From NCBI RefSeq assembly GCF_007992075.1, contig NZ_BJZO01000013.1, forward strand, positions 1-56,772: a stretch of 56,772 nucleotides of DNA, given 5' to 3'. Both the position numbers and the translations under genes were made by a program. How positions within the stretch are numbered: position 1 is the stretch's first letter; each line of letters opens with the position of its first letter. The DNA is from Pararhodospirillum oryzae (lineage in GTDB: Bacteria > Pseudomonadota > Alphaproteobacteria > Rhodospirillales > Rhodospirillaceae). Below are positions 8,543 through 16,804 of the stretch, one piece after another. A model generated the notes under the pieces. It saw only the letters and a program-made list of their open reading frames with translations. It had not been told where the DNA came from and did no database searches.

Positions 8543-9133
8543 ATGACGGCCTTGCTTTTTTCCTGGCCGGGCCGGAGCCTTTCCGGTCGGGCCGATGAAT
8601 GGCCCCCCGTTCAGCTCTCGTTGCCCCTGGAACCCCGCGATTTCGTCGGCCGGGTCTGGTATTGCCCCGCCCGGGCCCTCGACACCAACCGCTTCGACCG
8701 TCTGGTGCGCTTGCAGGGCGTGCAGACCCTGGTGGACCTGCGCGACACGCCGGTTCTGGGGCCCGCGCGTGCCCGCCACCGCGCCCGCTGCGCGAGCCTG
8801 GCCCGCTGGGAGATCGCCTATCTCCGGCTGGACGGCCTGCTGCGCAGGGCCGAGGCAACGGGGCTGGCGCCGTTCGAGGTCCCCGGGGTCCTGGCCGACC
8901 TGCTGCAAGCCGATGCCCCGCGCCTTGAGGCCCTGCGCGAGGCTTCCGGGCACGGGGCCATTCTCGTCCTTCATCCCGACCACGGCCCGCGCCTCGCCCA
9001 TTTCCAGGGGGCTTGCCGCCACCTGGACCTGAACGCGTTCGGCCAGACCTCGGTCCCCCTCCTGGACGGGCGCTTCCCCGGGCCGGTCGGAGAGGAAAAA
9101 CCCCAGGAAGCGGTGGGAGAGGCCGGGGCCTGA
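8543..9133 (+). CDS. hypothetical protein, weakly DUF488-like
   Basis: 196 residues, cytoplasmic, rich in Arg/Leu/Ala. The stretch FDRLVRLQGVQTLVDLRDTP followed by YLRLDGL recalls the start of DUF488 proteins (a helix, then a strand ending in VDxR), and ILVLHPDHGPRLAH may correspond to their C-terminal strand. The match is weak and the usual DUF488 Cys-containing end is not seen. The gene starts 24 bp after the deaminase and is probably co-transcribed, so a helper or regulatory role in that system is possible but unproven. The proline- and glutamate-rich C-terminus looks disordered. Confidence 0.6.
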   Translation: MTALLFSWPGRSLSGRADEWPPVQLSLPLEPRDFVGRVWYCPARALDTNRFDRLVRLQGVQTLVDLRDTPVLGPARARHRARCASLARWEIAYLRLDGLLRRAEATGLAPFEVPGVLADLLQADAPRLEALREASGHGAILVLHPDHGPRLAHFQGACRHLDLNAFGQTSVPLLDGRFPGPVGEEKPQEAVGEAGA

Positions 9134-9249
9134 GCCGCGAGGCAGGGGACCCCGGCCGGGGGCGCGTCGTCCTGGCCCAGGGGGCGATCAGAGGGGGCGA
9201 TCAGGTTGCCCCTCATGGTCTTGAAGATCGCGATCCCGTCTCTTTGTGA

Positions 9250-9486
9250 ATGAAGCGTATGAGCCTGATTCAAAACGAGCGGACCAAGTTGCTGGCAACC
9301 GCGCTCAATAACATCGGCGTCGCCATCATTGTCACGGGGGTGGTGGCTCCCGCCGTGGCAACCTTGTACGGTGGCACCTTGCCAGGGGCCGGGCATTGGT
9401 GGTTCGTTGTCGCGGCTGGCTGGTTGCTGGCTGGGATCGGCCTCCATATATTGGCACATATAAACCTTGGGAGGCTTAAACCATGA
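9250..9486 (+). CDS. small two-span membrane protein
   Basis: 78 residues: a polar N-terminus (SLIQNERTKLLATALNNIG), a first membrane span (VAIIVTGVVAPAVATLYG), a short loop, and a second span (WWFVVAAGWLLAGIGLHILA) ending NLGRLKP. Unrecognised, though the polar head plus two spans is a pattern seen in small stress or regulatory membrane proteins. The ATG at 9250 has no clear ribosome site; ATG 9259 is an alternative. Its stop overlaps the start of a 33-codon gene (ATGA), which supports both being real. Confidence 0.6.
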   Translation: MKRMSLIQNERTKLLATALNNIGVAIIVTGVVAPAVATLYGGTLPGAGHWWFVVAAGWLLAGIGLHILAHINLGRLKP

Positions 9487-9584
9487 CGGCTCTTCAAGCC
9501 TACATGCTCGCCGTTCCCTTCGTTTTGCTTGGCCTGGGTGCCGTGGCGACCTGGTGGTGGGGGCGTCACCTCGGCAGGCGCTGA
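9483..9584 (+). CDS. 33-residue single-span membrane peptide
   Basis: A short frame beginning at ATG 9483 and ending TGA 9584. The peptide has one hydrophobic span (MLAVPFVLLGLGAVATWWW) followed by a basic tail GRHLGRR, the charge pattern of an N-out/C-in membrane peptide. The start overlaps the previous stop by four bases and GGGAGG lies at a good distance upstream. A perfect 12-bp hairpin follows shortly, closing the two-gene unit. Function unknown. Confidence 0.6.
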   Translation: MTALQAYMLAVPFVLLGLGAVATWWWGRHLGRR

Positions 9585-9603
9585 CACTCCCCAAAATAAC
9601 ACA

Positions 9604-9630
9604 CCCCGGGAGACAGGGTGTCTCCCGGGG
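9604..9630 (+). terminator. 12-bp perfect hairpin after small membrane genes
   Basis: CCCCGGGAGACA (9604-9615) and TGTCTCCCGGGG (9619-9630) with loop GGG. No U-tract follows, but stem strength and position between convergent genes (gcdH ends at 9684) suggest a terminator or shared transcript end. Confidence 0.6.
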
Positions 9631-9683
9631 CATGGCGGGCCGGATAAAGGGATCCGGCGCGGGCGTTCGAGGCGGGCCCGGCG

Positions 9684-10871
9684 TTACCCTGAAAAGGCGT
9701 TGAGCCCGGTCATGGCGCGGCCCAGGATCAGGGTGTGGATGTCGTAGGTGCCTTCGTAGGTGTTCACCGCCTCCAGGTTCAGCATGTGGCGGATGACGGG
9801 GAAGGCGTCGGAAATGCCGTTGCCGCCCAGCATGTCGCGGGCGGCGCGGGCGATGTCCAGGGCCTTGCCGCAGCTGTTGCGCTTGATCAGCGAAATCATC
9901 TCGGGGGCCGCGCGGTTTTCGTCCATCAGGCGCCCGACCCGCAGGCAGGCGTGCAGGCCCAAGGTGATCTCGGTTTGCATGGTGGCGAGCTTGGCCTGAA
10001 TCAGCTGATTGGCGGCCAGGGGGCGGTCGAACTGGCGGCGCTCCAAGGTGTAGTCGCGCGCGGCGTGCCAGCAGGCTTCGGCCGCGCCCAGCGCGCCCCA
10101 GGCGATGCCGAAGCGGGCCCGGTTGAGGCAGCCGAACGGGCCCTTCAGGCCGCTGACCCCGGGCAGCAGGGCGCTTTGCGGCACGAAGACATCGTTCATG
10201 ACGATTTCGCCGGTGATCGAGGCGCGCAGGCTGAATTTGCCCTCGATCTTGGGGGCGGAAAGGCCGGGCATGCCTTTTTCCAGGATGAAACCGCGAATCA
10301 CCCCGTCGTCGGTCTTGGCCCACACCACGAACACGTCGGCCACGGGGGCGTTGGTGATCCACATCTTGGTGCCGTTCAGGCGCCAGCCGCCTTCGACCGC
10401 GTGGGCCCGGGTGCGCAGCGAGCCCGGATCCGATCCCGAGTCGGGCTCGGTCAGGCCAAAGCAGCCGATCCATTCGCCCCGGGCGAGGGGGGGCAGGTAG
10501 TGGCGGCGCTGTTCGTCGCTGCCGTAGGCGTAGATCGGGTACATGACCAGCGAGGATTGCACGCTCATGGCCGAGCGGTAGCCGGAATCGACCCGCTCGA
10601 TTTCCCGCGCGATCAGGCCATAGGCCACGTAGTTGACCCCGGCGCAGCCAAAGGCCTCGGGCAAGGTGGGGCCCAGGAAGCCCAGATCGCCCATTTCGGT
10701 CATGATGGTGGGGTCGAAGGTCTCGGCGCGGAAGGCCTCGGTCACGCGGGGCGCCAAGCGTTCCTGGCAGTAGGCGCGGGCCGTGTCCTGGATCATCCGC
10801 TCTTCCTCGCTCAACGTTTCATCGAGCAGCAGCGGATCTTCCCAGGCAAAGGGGGGCTTGGCGGCTGACAT
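9684..10871 (-). CDS. gcdH: glutaryl-CoA dehydrogenase
   Basis: 395 residues, an FAD-dependent acyl-CoA dehydrogenase. It carries the family signatures [16 protein letters not shown] and [19 protein letters not shown]; the catalytic Glu sits in [20 protein letters not shown], the arrangement specific to glutaryl-CoA dehydrogenases. It oxidises and decarboxylates glutaryl-CoA to crotonyl-CoA in lysine, tryptophan and benzoyl-CoA breakdown, passing electrons to ETF. Start ATG 10871 follows GGAGAG; the open frame extends far upstream only because of high GC. It is transcribed alone and away from the DEAD-box gene. The benE-like transporter elsewhere in the window could feed the same aromatic route, which is speculative. 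Confidence 0.93.
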   Translation of the reverse strand: MSAAKPPFAWEDPLLLDETLSEEERMIQDTARAYCQERLAPRVTEAFRAETFDPTIMTEMGDLGFLGPTLPEAFGCAGVNYVAYGLIAREIERVDSGYRSAMSVQSSLVMYPIYAYGSDEQRRHYLPPLARGEWIGCFGLTEPDSGSDPGSLRTRAHAVEGGWRLNGTKMWITNAPVADVFVVWAKTDDGVIRGFILEKGMPGLSAPKIEGKFSLRASITGEIVMNDVFVPQSALLPGVSGLKGPFGCLNRARFGIAWGALGAAEACWHAARDYTLERRQFDRPLAANQLIQAKLATMQTEITLGLHACLRVGRLMDENRAAPEMISLIKRNSCGKALDIARAARDMLGGNGISDAFPVIRHMLNLEAVNTYEGTYDIHTLILGRAMTGLNAFSG

Positions 10872-11303
10872 TCTTGGCTCTCCGGACTGGATCATCCTCG
10901 ACGTTCCCGGCCAGGCACGGCGGCCCCCGGGAAAGGGGCGATGGTTACGCCCCCGCGCCTTCGGGTCAACCGCCGTCGCGGGGTTTTCACGGCGAGTATC
11001 TTGATGCATCGCACAGAAAAACCCTTTCCATCGGGCGCCGGGCGGTGCATGGTGCACGTGGTCCGGCGCCCCGCGTGGACCGCCCGCGTGCTTTCGTGAA
11101 AGCAAAATGGGCAGGGGAGGGGTGCCGGCGGGTGGGTGTGTTCCCAGTGGGACGTGTGTTCCCAGCGGGACAGGCACCCGTCCCCGTCGCGCCCTTTTGG
11201 GCGCTTTGCCGGGCGGCTTTTCCATGCAGGCTCCCTTGTTTCGTCCCTTGCGCGCCTCGCAAGGAGTGCCTGCCCGTCCCGGGCCCCAACCGAAAGACCG
11301 ACG
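10872..11303. other. divergent intergenic region gcdH / DEAD-box gene
   Basis: 432 bp without a convincing gene. It holds the divergent promoters and, at 11137-11171, a tandem pair of 17-bp near-palindromic repeats. A frame starting at GTG 11136 would extend the helicase by 56 residues, but that extension is not helicase-like. Confidence 0.5.
11137..11171. repeat. two tandem 17-bp near-palindromes
   Basis: TGTGTTCCCAGTGGGAC (11137-11153) is repeated at 11155-11171 with one base changed. Each contains TCCCA-G-TGGGA or TCCC-AGC-GGGA, so each is itself palindromic. The 18-bp spacing puts both about two helical turns apart, like paired operator sites upstream of the helicase gene. Confidence 0.6.
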
Positions 11304-12989
11304 TTGACCGATTTTGCCGCTCTCGGCCTTGCCGAGCCCCTCCTTCGTGCCGTCGCGGCCGAGGGATACTCCGAGCCCACCCCCATTCAGGCCCAGGCCA
11401 TTCCCCCCCTGCTGGAAGGCGCCGACGTTCTGGGCATCGCCCAGACCGGCACCGGCAAGACGGCGGCGTTCGTCCTGCCCTTGTTGCATCGTCTGGCCAC
11501 CCACACGGAACGGCCGCCGCGCGGGTTCTGCCGCGCCCTGATCCTGGCGCCGACCCGCGAACTGGCAAGCCAGATCAATGATTGCGTGCGGTCCTACGGC
11601 CGTTTCCTGCGCGTGTCCTCGACCGTCGTGGTGGGCGGCGTGCGTCCGGGCCCGCAGATCCGGGCCTTGAATGCCGGGATCGATGTGGTCGTGGCCACGC
11701 CCGGTCGCCTGCTCGATCACGTGGGCGCCGGGGTCGTGCGCCTGGAGGCGGTTGAAACGGTGGTGCTCGACGAAGCCGACCACATGCTGGACCTGGGCTT
11801 CATTCCCGCCATTCGCCGCCTGATGGGCCGCCTGCCCTCGACCCGCCAGACCGTCCTGCTGTCGGCGACCATGCCGGCGCCGATCCGCACCCTGGCCGAC
11901 GATTTCCTGCGCGATCCGCGCGAGATCGCCATCACGCCGGCGGCGCGGCCGATCGAGCGCATCGAGCAAACCGTGATGATGGTGGAAAGCGCCGCCAAGC
12001 GCTCGGTGCTGACCGAGCTGCTGCGCGAGAACAGCGAGGGGCGCTCGATCATCTTCACCCGCACCAAGCGGGGCGCCGACCGGGTGGCCGACCACCTGTG
12101 CGCGGCCGGCCTGCCGGCCGAGGCCATCCACGGCAACAAGAGCCAGGTTCAGCGCGAGCGTGCCCTGGCCTCGTTCCGGGGGGATCGGGTGCGCATCCTG
12201 GTGGCCACCGACATTGCCGCGCGCGGCATCGACGTGGACGGCATCACCTTTGTGTATAACTACGAGCTGCCCAACGTGCCCGAGGCCTATGTCCACCGCA
12301 TCGGGCGCACGGCGCGGGCGGGCGCCAGTGGCAGCGCGATTTCCCTGTGCGACGATACCGAACGGCCGTTGCTGCGCGATATCGAGCGTCTGATCGGCCG
12401 CTCGCTGACCGGCGAGGCCGATCCCGAGCCCCGGCGTCGGCCGCGTGGATCGGGACGCCCGGCCAAGGGACCCGGGGCGCGCCCGGCCCCGGCCCGCGAC
12501 GGCGAGGCCGCCACCCAGGGGCGTCCGCCCCGGGGGCATAACGCCACGGTTTCCCCGCGCGGGGTCCGGGATTCGTTCGAGTCTCGTGCAAACGGTGAGT
12601 CCCGTGGGACCGGCGAGGCCCGCGGGGCCGGCGAGGCCCGTGGGGGACGCGACGAGCGCGATACCCGCGACAACCGGGGCTTCCGCGAGAATAACCGGGG
12701 GGGACGCGACAACAACCGGGGCCCGCGCGAGGCGCGCGGAACCGGCGGCGATCGGGCGCCGCGCGCGCCGGGTCGGGGTCCTTCCGACCAGGGGAACGCC
12801 GAAATCCGGGCTACCCGTGAAGGCGGCGAGGCGCCGGTGCGCCGCTCGCGTCGTCCGGCCCCGTCCCAGGCCGAGGCCCAGTCTGGCGCCGGCCCGCGTT
12901 CCGCCGCGCCCCGCGACGGATCGGGCGGACCCAAGCGCTCCCACAACCGGCCGCGCCGGCGCTCGGGTGCGTCGTTCTCGGCGGCGTGA
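11304..12989 (+). CDS. DEAD-box ATP-dependent RNA helicase (RhlE-like)
   Basis: 561 residues from TTG 11304, placed just before the Q-motif region ([16 protein letters not shown]), because sequence upstream has no helicase character. All core motifs are present: AQTGTGKT (I), PTRELA (Ia), TPGR (Ib), DEAD (II), SAT (III), [11 protein letters not shown] (IV), [11 protein letters not shown] (V), [10 protein letters not shown] (VI). After about residue 380 comes a long Arg/Gly/Pro-rich tail with [13 protein letters not shown] and RDNNRG repeats, an RNA-binding low-complexity region. Likely roles are ribosome assembly or mRNA decay at low temperature. Paired palindromes upstream may regulate it. 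The start is uncertain; the family is certain. Confidence 0.92.
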   Translation: MTDFAALGLAEPLLRAVAAEGYSEPTPIQAQAIPPLLEGADVLGIAQTGTGKTAAFVLPLLHRLATHTERPPRGFCRALILAPTRELASQINDCVRSYGRFLRVSSTVVVGGVRPGPQIRALNAGIDVVVATPGRLLDHVGAGVVRLEAVETVVLDEADHMLDLGFIPAIRRLMGRLPSTRQTVLLSATMPAPIRTLADDFLRDPREIAITPAARPIERIEQTVMMVESAAKRSVLTELLRENSEGRSIIFTRTKRGADRVADHLCAAGLPAEAIHGNKSQVQRERALASFRGDRVRILVATDIAARGIDVDGITFVYNYELPNVPEAYVHRIGRTARAGASGSAISLCDDTERPLLRDIERLIGRSLTGEADPEPRRRPRGSGRPAKGPGARPAPARDGEAATQGRPPRGHNATVSPRGVRDSFESRANGESRGTGEARGAGEARGGRDERDTRDNRGFRENNRGGRDNNRGPREARGTGGDRAPRAPGRGPSDQGNAEIRATREGGEAPVRRSRRPAPSQAEAQSGAGPRSAAPRDGSGGPKRSHNRPRRRSGASFSAA

Positions 12990-13123
12990 TGGATTTTCCG
13001 GCCGGGGCGGTCTTATCGTCCCGGCCGACGCTTTTCCCCCCGGGGCGCGCCCCGGGGAGTGACGCACTGCCGGAGGACGGTGGCCCCTTCTTTCGGTTCC
13101 GACAGATTGGCGGACGGTGACGC

Positions 13124-13984
13124 ATGCCGGCATCCCCTGAATCCTTCCCCGGTCCTGCCGCGGACGCGTTTTCGGACGACCCCCAGGCCGACCCGCTCAT
13201 TCCCACGCCGCCCGCGTTGGAAACCCGGCCCCGCGCCGCGCTGGTGACCGGGGCGGCCCGCCGTCTGGGCCGGGCCGCCGCGCTGGAACTGGCGGCGCTG
13301 GGCTACGACGTGGCGGTGCACCACCGCGATTCCCCCGACGAAGCCAGGGAAACGGCCGCCTTGATTCAAGCACTCGGGCGGCGTGCCGTCCTGGTGCAAG
13401 GCGACCTGAGCCGGGAAGAGGAGGTGGACGCCCTGGCCCAGGCGGCGCTCGCGGCCCTGGGGCCGCTGGGCGTGCTGGTCAACAACGCCTCGGTTTTCGA
13501 GCTGGACATGTGGGACTCGGCCACCCGGGAGTCCTGGGATGCCCACATGGAAACCAACCTGCGCGCGCCGTTCGTGCTCAGCCAGGCCATGGCCCGCGCC
13601 CTGCCTCCCTCCGCCACCGGTGTGATCATCAACCTGCTTGATCAGCGGGTTTGGAATCTGACGCCCTATTTCATCAGCTATACCTTGTCCAAGGCCGGCC
13701 TGTGGACCTTGACCCAGACCCTGGCCCTGGCGCTGGCTCCGCGTGTGCGCGTGGTGGGCATCGGGCCGGGTCCGGCCTTGCCCAGTCCGCGCCAGACCCC
13801 CCAGCAGTTTGCCGCCCAGGCCGCTTCGGTGCCCCTGGGTCATGGCACGTCGCCCGAGGAAATCGCGCGCGCCGTGCGTTTCGTGCTGGAGGCGCCTTCC
13901 CTGACCGGCCAGATGATCGCCCTGGATGGCGGGCAGCATCTGGGCTGGGCCCAGGCCGGCCCCGTGCGCCGTCTCGATGAATGA
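13124..13984 (+). CDS. SDR oxidoreductase, pteridine reductase-like (FolM-type)
   Basis: 286 residues; the first 35 are a Pro-rich extension, then a Rossmann fold opens with TGAARRLGR (residues 42-50). This TGxxxRxG form, rather than TGxxxGxG, marks NADPH-using pteridine reductases of the PTR1/FolM group. The catalytic Tyr and Lys are in YTLSK, and an Asp (IINLLD) stands where classical SDRs have Ser, again as in PTR1. Cofactor-proximal NNASVFE is present. It is followed directly by folB, so reduction of dihydrofolate or dihydromonapterin is the likely job. The start at 13124 lies close after a weak site; a later start is possible. Family firm, pteridine specificity likely. Confidence 0.8.
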   Translation: MPASPESFPGPAADAFSDDPQADPLIPTPPALETRPRAALVTGAARRLGRAAALELAALGYDVAVHHRDSPDEARETAALIQALGRRAVLVQGDLSREEEVDALAQAALAALGPLGVLVNNASVFELDMWDSATRESWDAHMETNLRAPFVLSQAMARALPPSATGVIINLLDQRVWNLTPYFISYTLSKAGLWTLTQTLALALAPRVRVVGIGPGPALPSPRQTPQQFAAQAASVPLGHGTSPEEIARAVRFVLEAPSLTGQMIALDGGQHLGWAQAGPVRRLDE

Positions 13985-14024
13985 GGCCCGGCGTTTCTCC
14001 GTCTTGCTTCGAAGGATCTCCCCG

Positions 14025-14444
14025 TTGACCAAGCGCAAGAATCCCGTCATCGAGCCGTTGCACATCGCCGATGCCCGCAGTGGCTTGCGCCATGTCTTCG
14101 TGCGCGACCTCACCGTGACCGCCAGCATCGGCGTTTACGCGCACGAGCATCTGACGCCCCAGCGGGTGCTGATCAATCTCGACCTGGGCGTGCGGGAAGA
14201 CGGCGCGCCCCTGGAGGACCGCCTGGACAACGTGGTCTGCTACGAGGCGATCATCGTGCGGGTGCGTTCGGTGGTGGCCGATGGCCATGTCAACCTGGTT
14301 GAGACCCTGGCCGAGCGGATCGCCGGCTTGTGCTTGCAAGATGCCCGCGTGGTGTCGGTCCGGGTTCGGGTGGAAAAGCTCGATGTGTTCGAGGATGCCC
14401 ATAGCGTTGGCGTGGAAATCGAGCGCTTCAATCCCCGCGCCTGA
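14025..14444 (+). CDS. folB: dihydroneopterin aldolase
   Basis: About 139 residues. It has the FolB/FolX fold signatures: FVRDLTVTASIGVYAHE with the first active-site region, the conserved Tyr in NVVCYEAIIVRV, the catalytic Glu in NLVETLAERI, and a C-terminal VRVRVEKLDVFEDA. The enzyme splits 7,8-dihydroneopterin to 6-hydroxymethyl-dihydropterin and glycolaldehyde in folate synthesis; epimerase activity is common. I choose TTG 14025 because GAAGGA precedes it by eight bases; ATG 13977, overlapping the SDR stop, would give 155 residues but lacks a ribosome site. It forms a two-gene unit with the pteridine reductase-like gene and ends at a strong terminator. Confidence 0.88.
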   Translation: MTKRKNPVIEPLHIADARSGLRHVFVRDLTVTASIGVYAHEHLTPQRVLINLDLGVREDGAPLEDRLDNVVCYEAIIVRVRSVVADGHVNLVETLAERIAGLCLQDARVVSVRVRVEKLDVFEDAHSVGVEIERFNPRA

Positions 14445-14460
14445 GTGTTTTTTCCCCAGC

Positions 14461-14512
14461 GGCGCGAAGGCCCGGCCCGGCATTGGGTCGGGCCTTCGCG
14501 CCGTTTGGTTTT
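14461..14512 (+). terminator. rho-independent terminator after folB
   Basis: GGCGCGAAGGCCCG (14461-14474) pairs perfectly with CGGGCCTTCGCGCC (14489-14502), then TTTGGTTTT. It lies 16 bases after the folB stop. Confidence 0.85.
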
Positions 14513-14592
14513 GCACATGAATCCCGACACGGAACGAGAGTCACGAAACCGTCGCGTGCGGCCCGGCCGGAAGCGCGAGGAACCGGGACGCC

Positions 14593-14646
14593 AAAGATTT
14601 TTTCATTGTGGATCAAAGAGATAATCTTTTGCCTATTTTGTAGGCA
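14593..14646. promoter_or_regulatory. two inverted repeats upstream of uvrC
   Basis: AAAGATT (14593-14599) pairs with AATCTTT (14623-14629); directly after it TGCCTA (14630-14635) pairs with TAGGCA (14641-14646), touching the ATG at 14647. The stretch is AT-rich against its surroundings. Regulator unknown. Confidence 0.4.
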
Positions 14647-14709
14647 ATGACGGGCAACGCCCCGGAAACCCTGGCTTGCCTCCCTTTGCCCCCGGGGTTG
14701 CCCACAGAG

Positions 14710-14718
14710 TTATCCACA
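14710..14718 (+). promoter_or_regulatory. single perfect DnaA box
   Basis: TTATCCACA matches the DnaA consensus exactly. Only one copy is seen, so this is not an origin; it lies just upstream of the preferred uvrC start and may be chance or a regulatory site. Confidence 0.4.
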
Positions 14719-14740
14719 GGGAGCGGGGATTCTTCCTCCC

Positions 14741-14769
14741 TTGACAGGGGGCCGCCGGCCCTGATCGAT
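14741..14769 (+). promoter_or_regulatory. candidate uvrC promoter
   Basis: TTGACA (14741-14746), a 17-base spacer, and TCGATT (14764-14769). The -35 is perfect and the -10 is poor (3 of 6). It would produce a transcript compatible only with the downstream TTG start of uvrC. Confidence 0.35.
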
Positions 14770-14799
14770 TCGAGCGTGCCCGTCTCCTGGAGTTCCCCC

Positions 14800-16713
14800 T
14801 TGTCCGAGCCTGCCGCTCCTTCTTTTTCCGCGCCGGCCCCAGGCGCCGATTCGGCCGAAAGCCTGCCCTTGACCGGTGCCGCGTATCTGCGTTCCCAGAT
14901 CCGCCTGCTGCCGCTCAGCCCCGGGGTCTACCGCATGCTTGATGCCCAGGGCGCGGTGCTGTACGTGGGCAAGGCGCGGGTGCTGCGCCGGCGGGTGGTT
15001 TCCTATACCCAGACCCATCGCCTGCCCGTGCGGCTGCAACGCATGGTGGCGGCCACCGTCGCGCTGGAGGTGATCACCACCCACACCGAGGCCGAGGCCC
15101 TGCTTCTTGAATCGAACCTGATCAAGAAACTGAAGCCCCGCTACAACATCCTTCTGCGCGACGACAAGAGCTTCCCCTACATCGAGATCACGCCCGGCCA
15201 CCCGTTCCCGCGCCTGATCAAGACCCGGGGCGGGCGTCCGCAGCCCGGCACCCACTTCGGGCCCTTTGCCTCGGGCCGGGCGGTCAGCGAGACGCTGGCC
15301 GCCTTGCAGCGCGCCTTCTTGCTGCGCACCTGCGCCGACGCGGTGTTCGCGAACCGCACCCGGCCTTGCCTGCTGTTCCAGATCAAGCGCTGCTCGGGGC
15401 CGTGCGTGGGGCGGATCGAGCCGGCGGCCTACACCGCCCTGGTCGAGGAGGCCCGCGCCTTCCTGTCGGGGCGCAGCACCTCCTTGCAGCGCGAGCTGGC
15501 CCGGCGCATGGAGGAAGCCTCGGCGGCCCTGGCGTTCGAGGCGGCCGCCGTGTACCGCGACCGCATCAAGGCCCTGACCAACGTCCAGGCCCACCAGGAC
15601 ATCAACCTGCCCACCCTGGGCGAGGCCGATGTCATCGCCTTGCACAGCGAGGGCGGCCAGACCTGCGTGCAGGTGTTCTTCTTCCGGGGCGGGCGCAACA
15701 ACGGCAACCGGCCCTTTTTTCCCGCCCATCCCGCCGACCTGACCACGGCCGAGGTGCTGGAAGGCTTCGTGGGCCAGCTGTACGCCCGCCTGCCGCCGCC
15801 GCGCCTGATCTTGCTGGATCAGCCCCTGCCCAATCAGGAACTGGTGGAAAAGGCGCTGGCCTTGCGTGCCGGTCATCGGGTGACGCTGGGGGTGCCCCGG
15901 CGCGGCAACCGGCGCAAGCTGGTGGAGCACGCGGCGTTGAACGCCCGCGAGGCCCTGGGCCGGCGGATGGCCGAGGGCAGCGCGCATCGCCGCTTGCTGG
16001 AAGGCGTGGCCCGGGCCTTTTCCCTGAAGGCGCCCCCCGAGCGGGTGGAGATCTACGACAACAGCCACATCCGGGGCGCGCACGCGGTGGGGGCGATGGT
16101 GGTGGCCGGCCCCGAGGGGTTTGTCAAAAACGCCTATCGCACCTTCACCATCCGTGATCCGGAAACGGTGCCGGGTGATGACTTCGCCATGATGCGCGAG
16201 GTGCTGCGCCGGCGGTTTGCCCGCGCGCAAGGCGAGGACCCCACCCGCGAGCGCGGACTGTGGCCCGATCTGGTGCTGATCGACGGCGGTCAGGGGCAGG
16301 TGAGCGCGGCCGGGGCGGTGCTGGCCGAACTGGGGATTGACGACCTCGCGGTGGTGGGGGTGGCCAAGGGGCCCGACCGCGACGCGGGGCGCGAGCGCTT
16401 CTTCCCCCTGGCCGGGGGGCCGCCGCTCAGTTTTCCGCTCAACGATCCCGTGCTTCATTATCTCCAGCGCCTGCGCGACGAGGCCCACCGCTTTGCCATC
16501 GGCACCCACCGCGCCAAGCGCTCGCGCGCCATCGGGTCCTCGCCCCTGGACGCGGTGCCGGGGATCGGCGCGCGGCGCAAAAAGGCGCTGCTGCACCATT
16601 TCGGATCGGCGCGTGCCGTCGCCCAGGCCGGGCTGGCCGACCTGGAGGTGGTGGACGGCATCAGCGCGGCCCTTGCAAAAAAGATCTACGAGCATTTTCA
16701 TGACGCCGGATAG
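14800..16713 (+). CDS. uvrC: excinuclease ABC subunit C
   Basis: 637 residues from TTG 14800. Domains in order: GIY-YIG nuclease (SPGVYRMLDAQGAVLYVGKARVL is its opening), a Cys-rich patch (RPCLLFQIKRCSGPC), the UVR motif region, the RNase H-like second nuclease (VEIYDNSHIRGAHAVGAMVV and LVLIDGGQGQV), and C-terminal helix-hairpin-helix repeats (VPGIGARRKKALL, VDGISAALAKKIY). With UvrAB it makes the two incisions flanking bulky DNA lesions. An upstream ATG at 14647 would add 51 Ser/Pro-rich residues and lacks a ribosome site, whereas TTG 14800 has GGAG seven bases before it and gives a more usual length. pgsA follows closely. Confidence 0.95.
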   Translation: MSEPAAPSFSAPAPGADSAESLPLTGAAYLRSQIRLLPLSPGVYRMLDAQGAVLYVGKARVLRRRVVSYTQTHRLPVRLQRMVAATVALEVITTHTEAEALLLESNLIKKLKPRYNILLRDDKSFPYIEITPGHPFPRLIKTRGGRPQPGTHFGPFASGRAVSETLAALQRAFLLRTCADAVFANRTRPCLLFQIKRCSGPCVGRIEPAAYTALVEEARAFLSGRSTSLQRELARRMEEASAALAFEAAAVYRDRIKALTNVQAHQDINLPTLGEADVIALHSEGGQTCVQVFFFRGGRNNGNRPFFPAHPADLTTAEVLEGFVGQLYARLPPPRLILLDQPLPNQELVEKALALRAGHRVTLGVPRRGNRRKLVEHAALNAREALGRRMAEGSAHRRLLEGVARAFSLKAPPERVEIYDNSHIRGAHAVGAMVVAGPEGFVKNAYRTFTIRDPETVPGDDFAMMREVLRRRFARAQGEDPTRERGLWPDLVLIDGGQGQVSAAGAVLAELGIDDLAVVGVAKGPDRDAGRERFFPLAGGPPLSFPLNDPVLHYLQRLRDEAHRFAIGTHRAKRSRAIGSSPLDAVPGIGARRKKALLHHFGSARAVAQAGLADLEVVDGISAALAKKIYEHFHDAG

Positions 16714-16804
16714 GGTCCCTGGCACCGTCACGCCGCCCGGGTTCCTTCCGGACCCTCTCCCCCTCGGCCGGACCTTGGGGGGCCGCCGCGAAAGGACGTC
16801 CTCC

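Noticed and set aside
9180-9206. Short direct repeat GGGGGCGATCAGA before the small membrane genes
   Set aside because: Only two copies of about 13 bp in GC-rich sequence; likely chance or slippage.
10872-13133. Long minus-strand extension upstream of gcdH
   Set aside because: Opposite strand of the DEAD-box gene; the dehydrogenase family starts at 10871 with its own ribosome site.
14710-14718. Replication origin at the DnaA box
   Set aside because: A single box, no AT-rich unwinding region and no dnaA/parAB neighbours.
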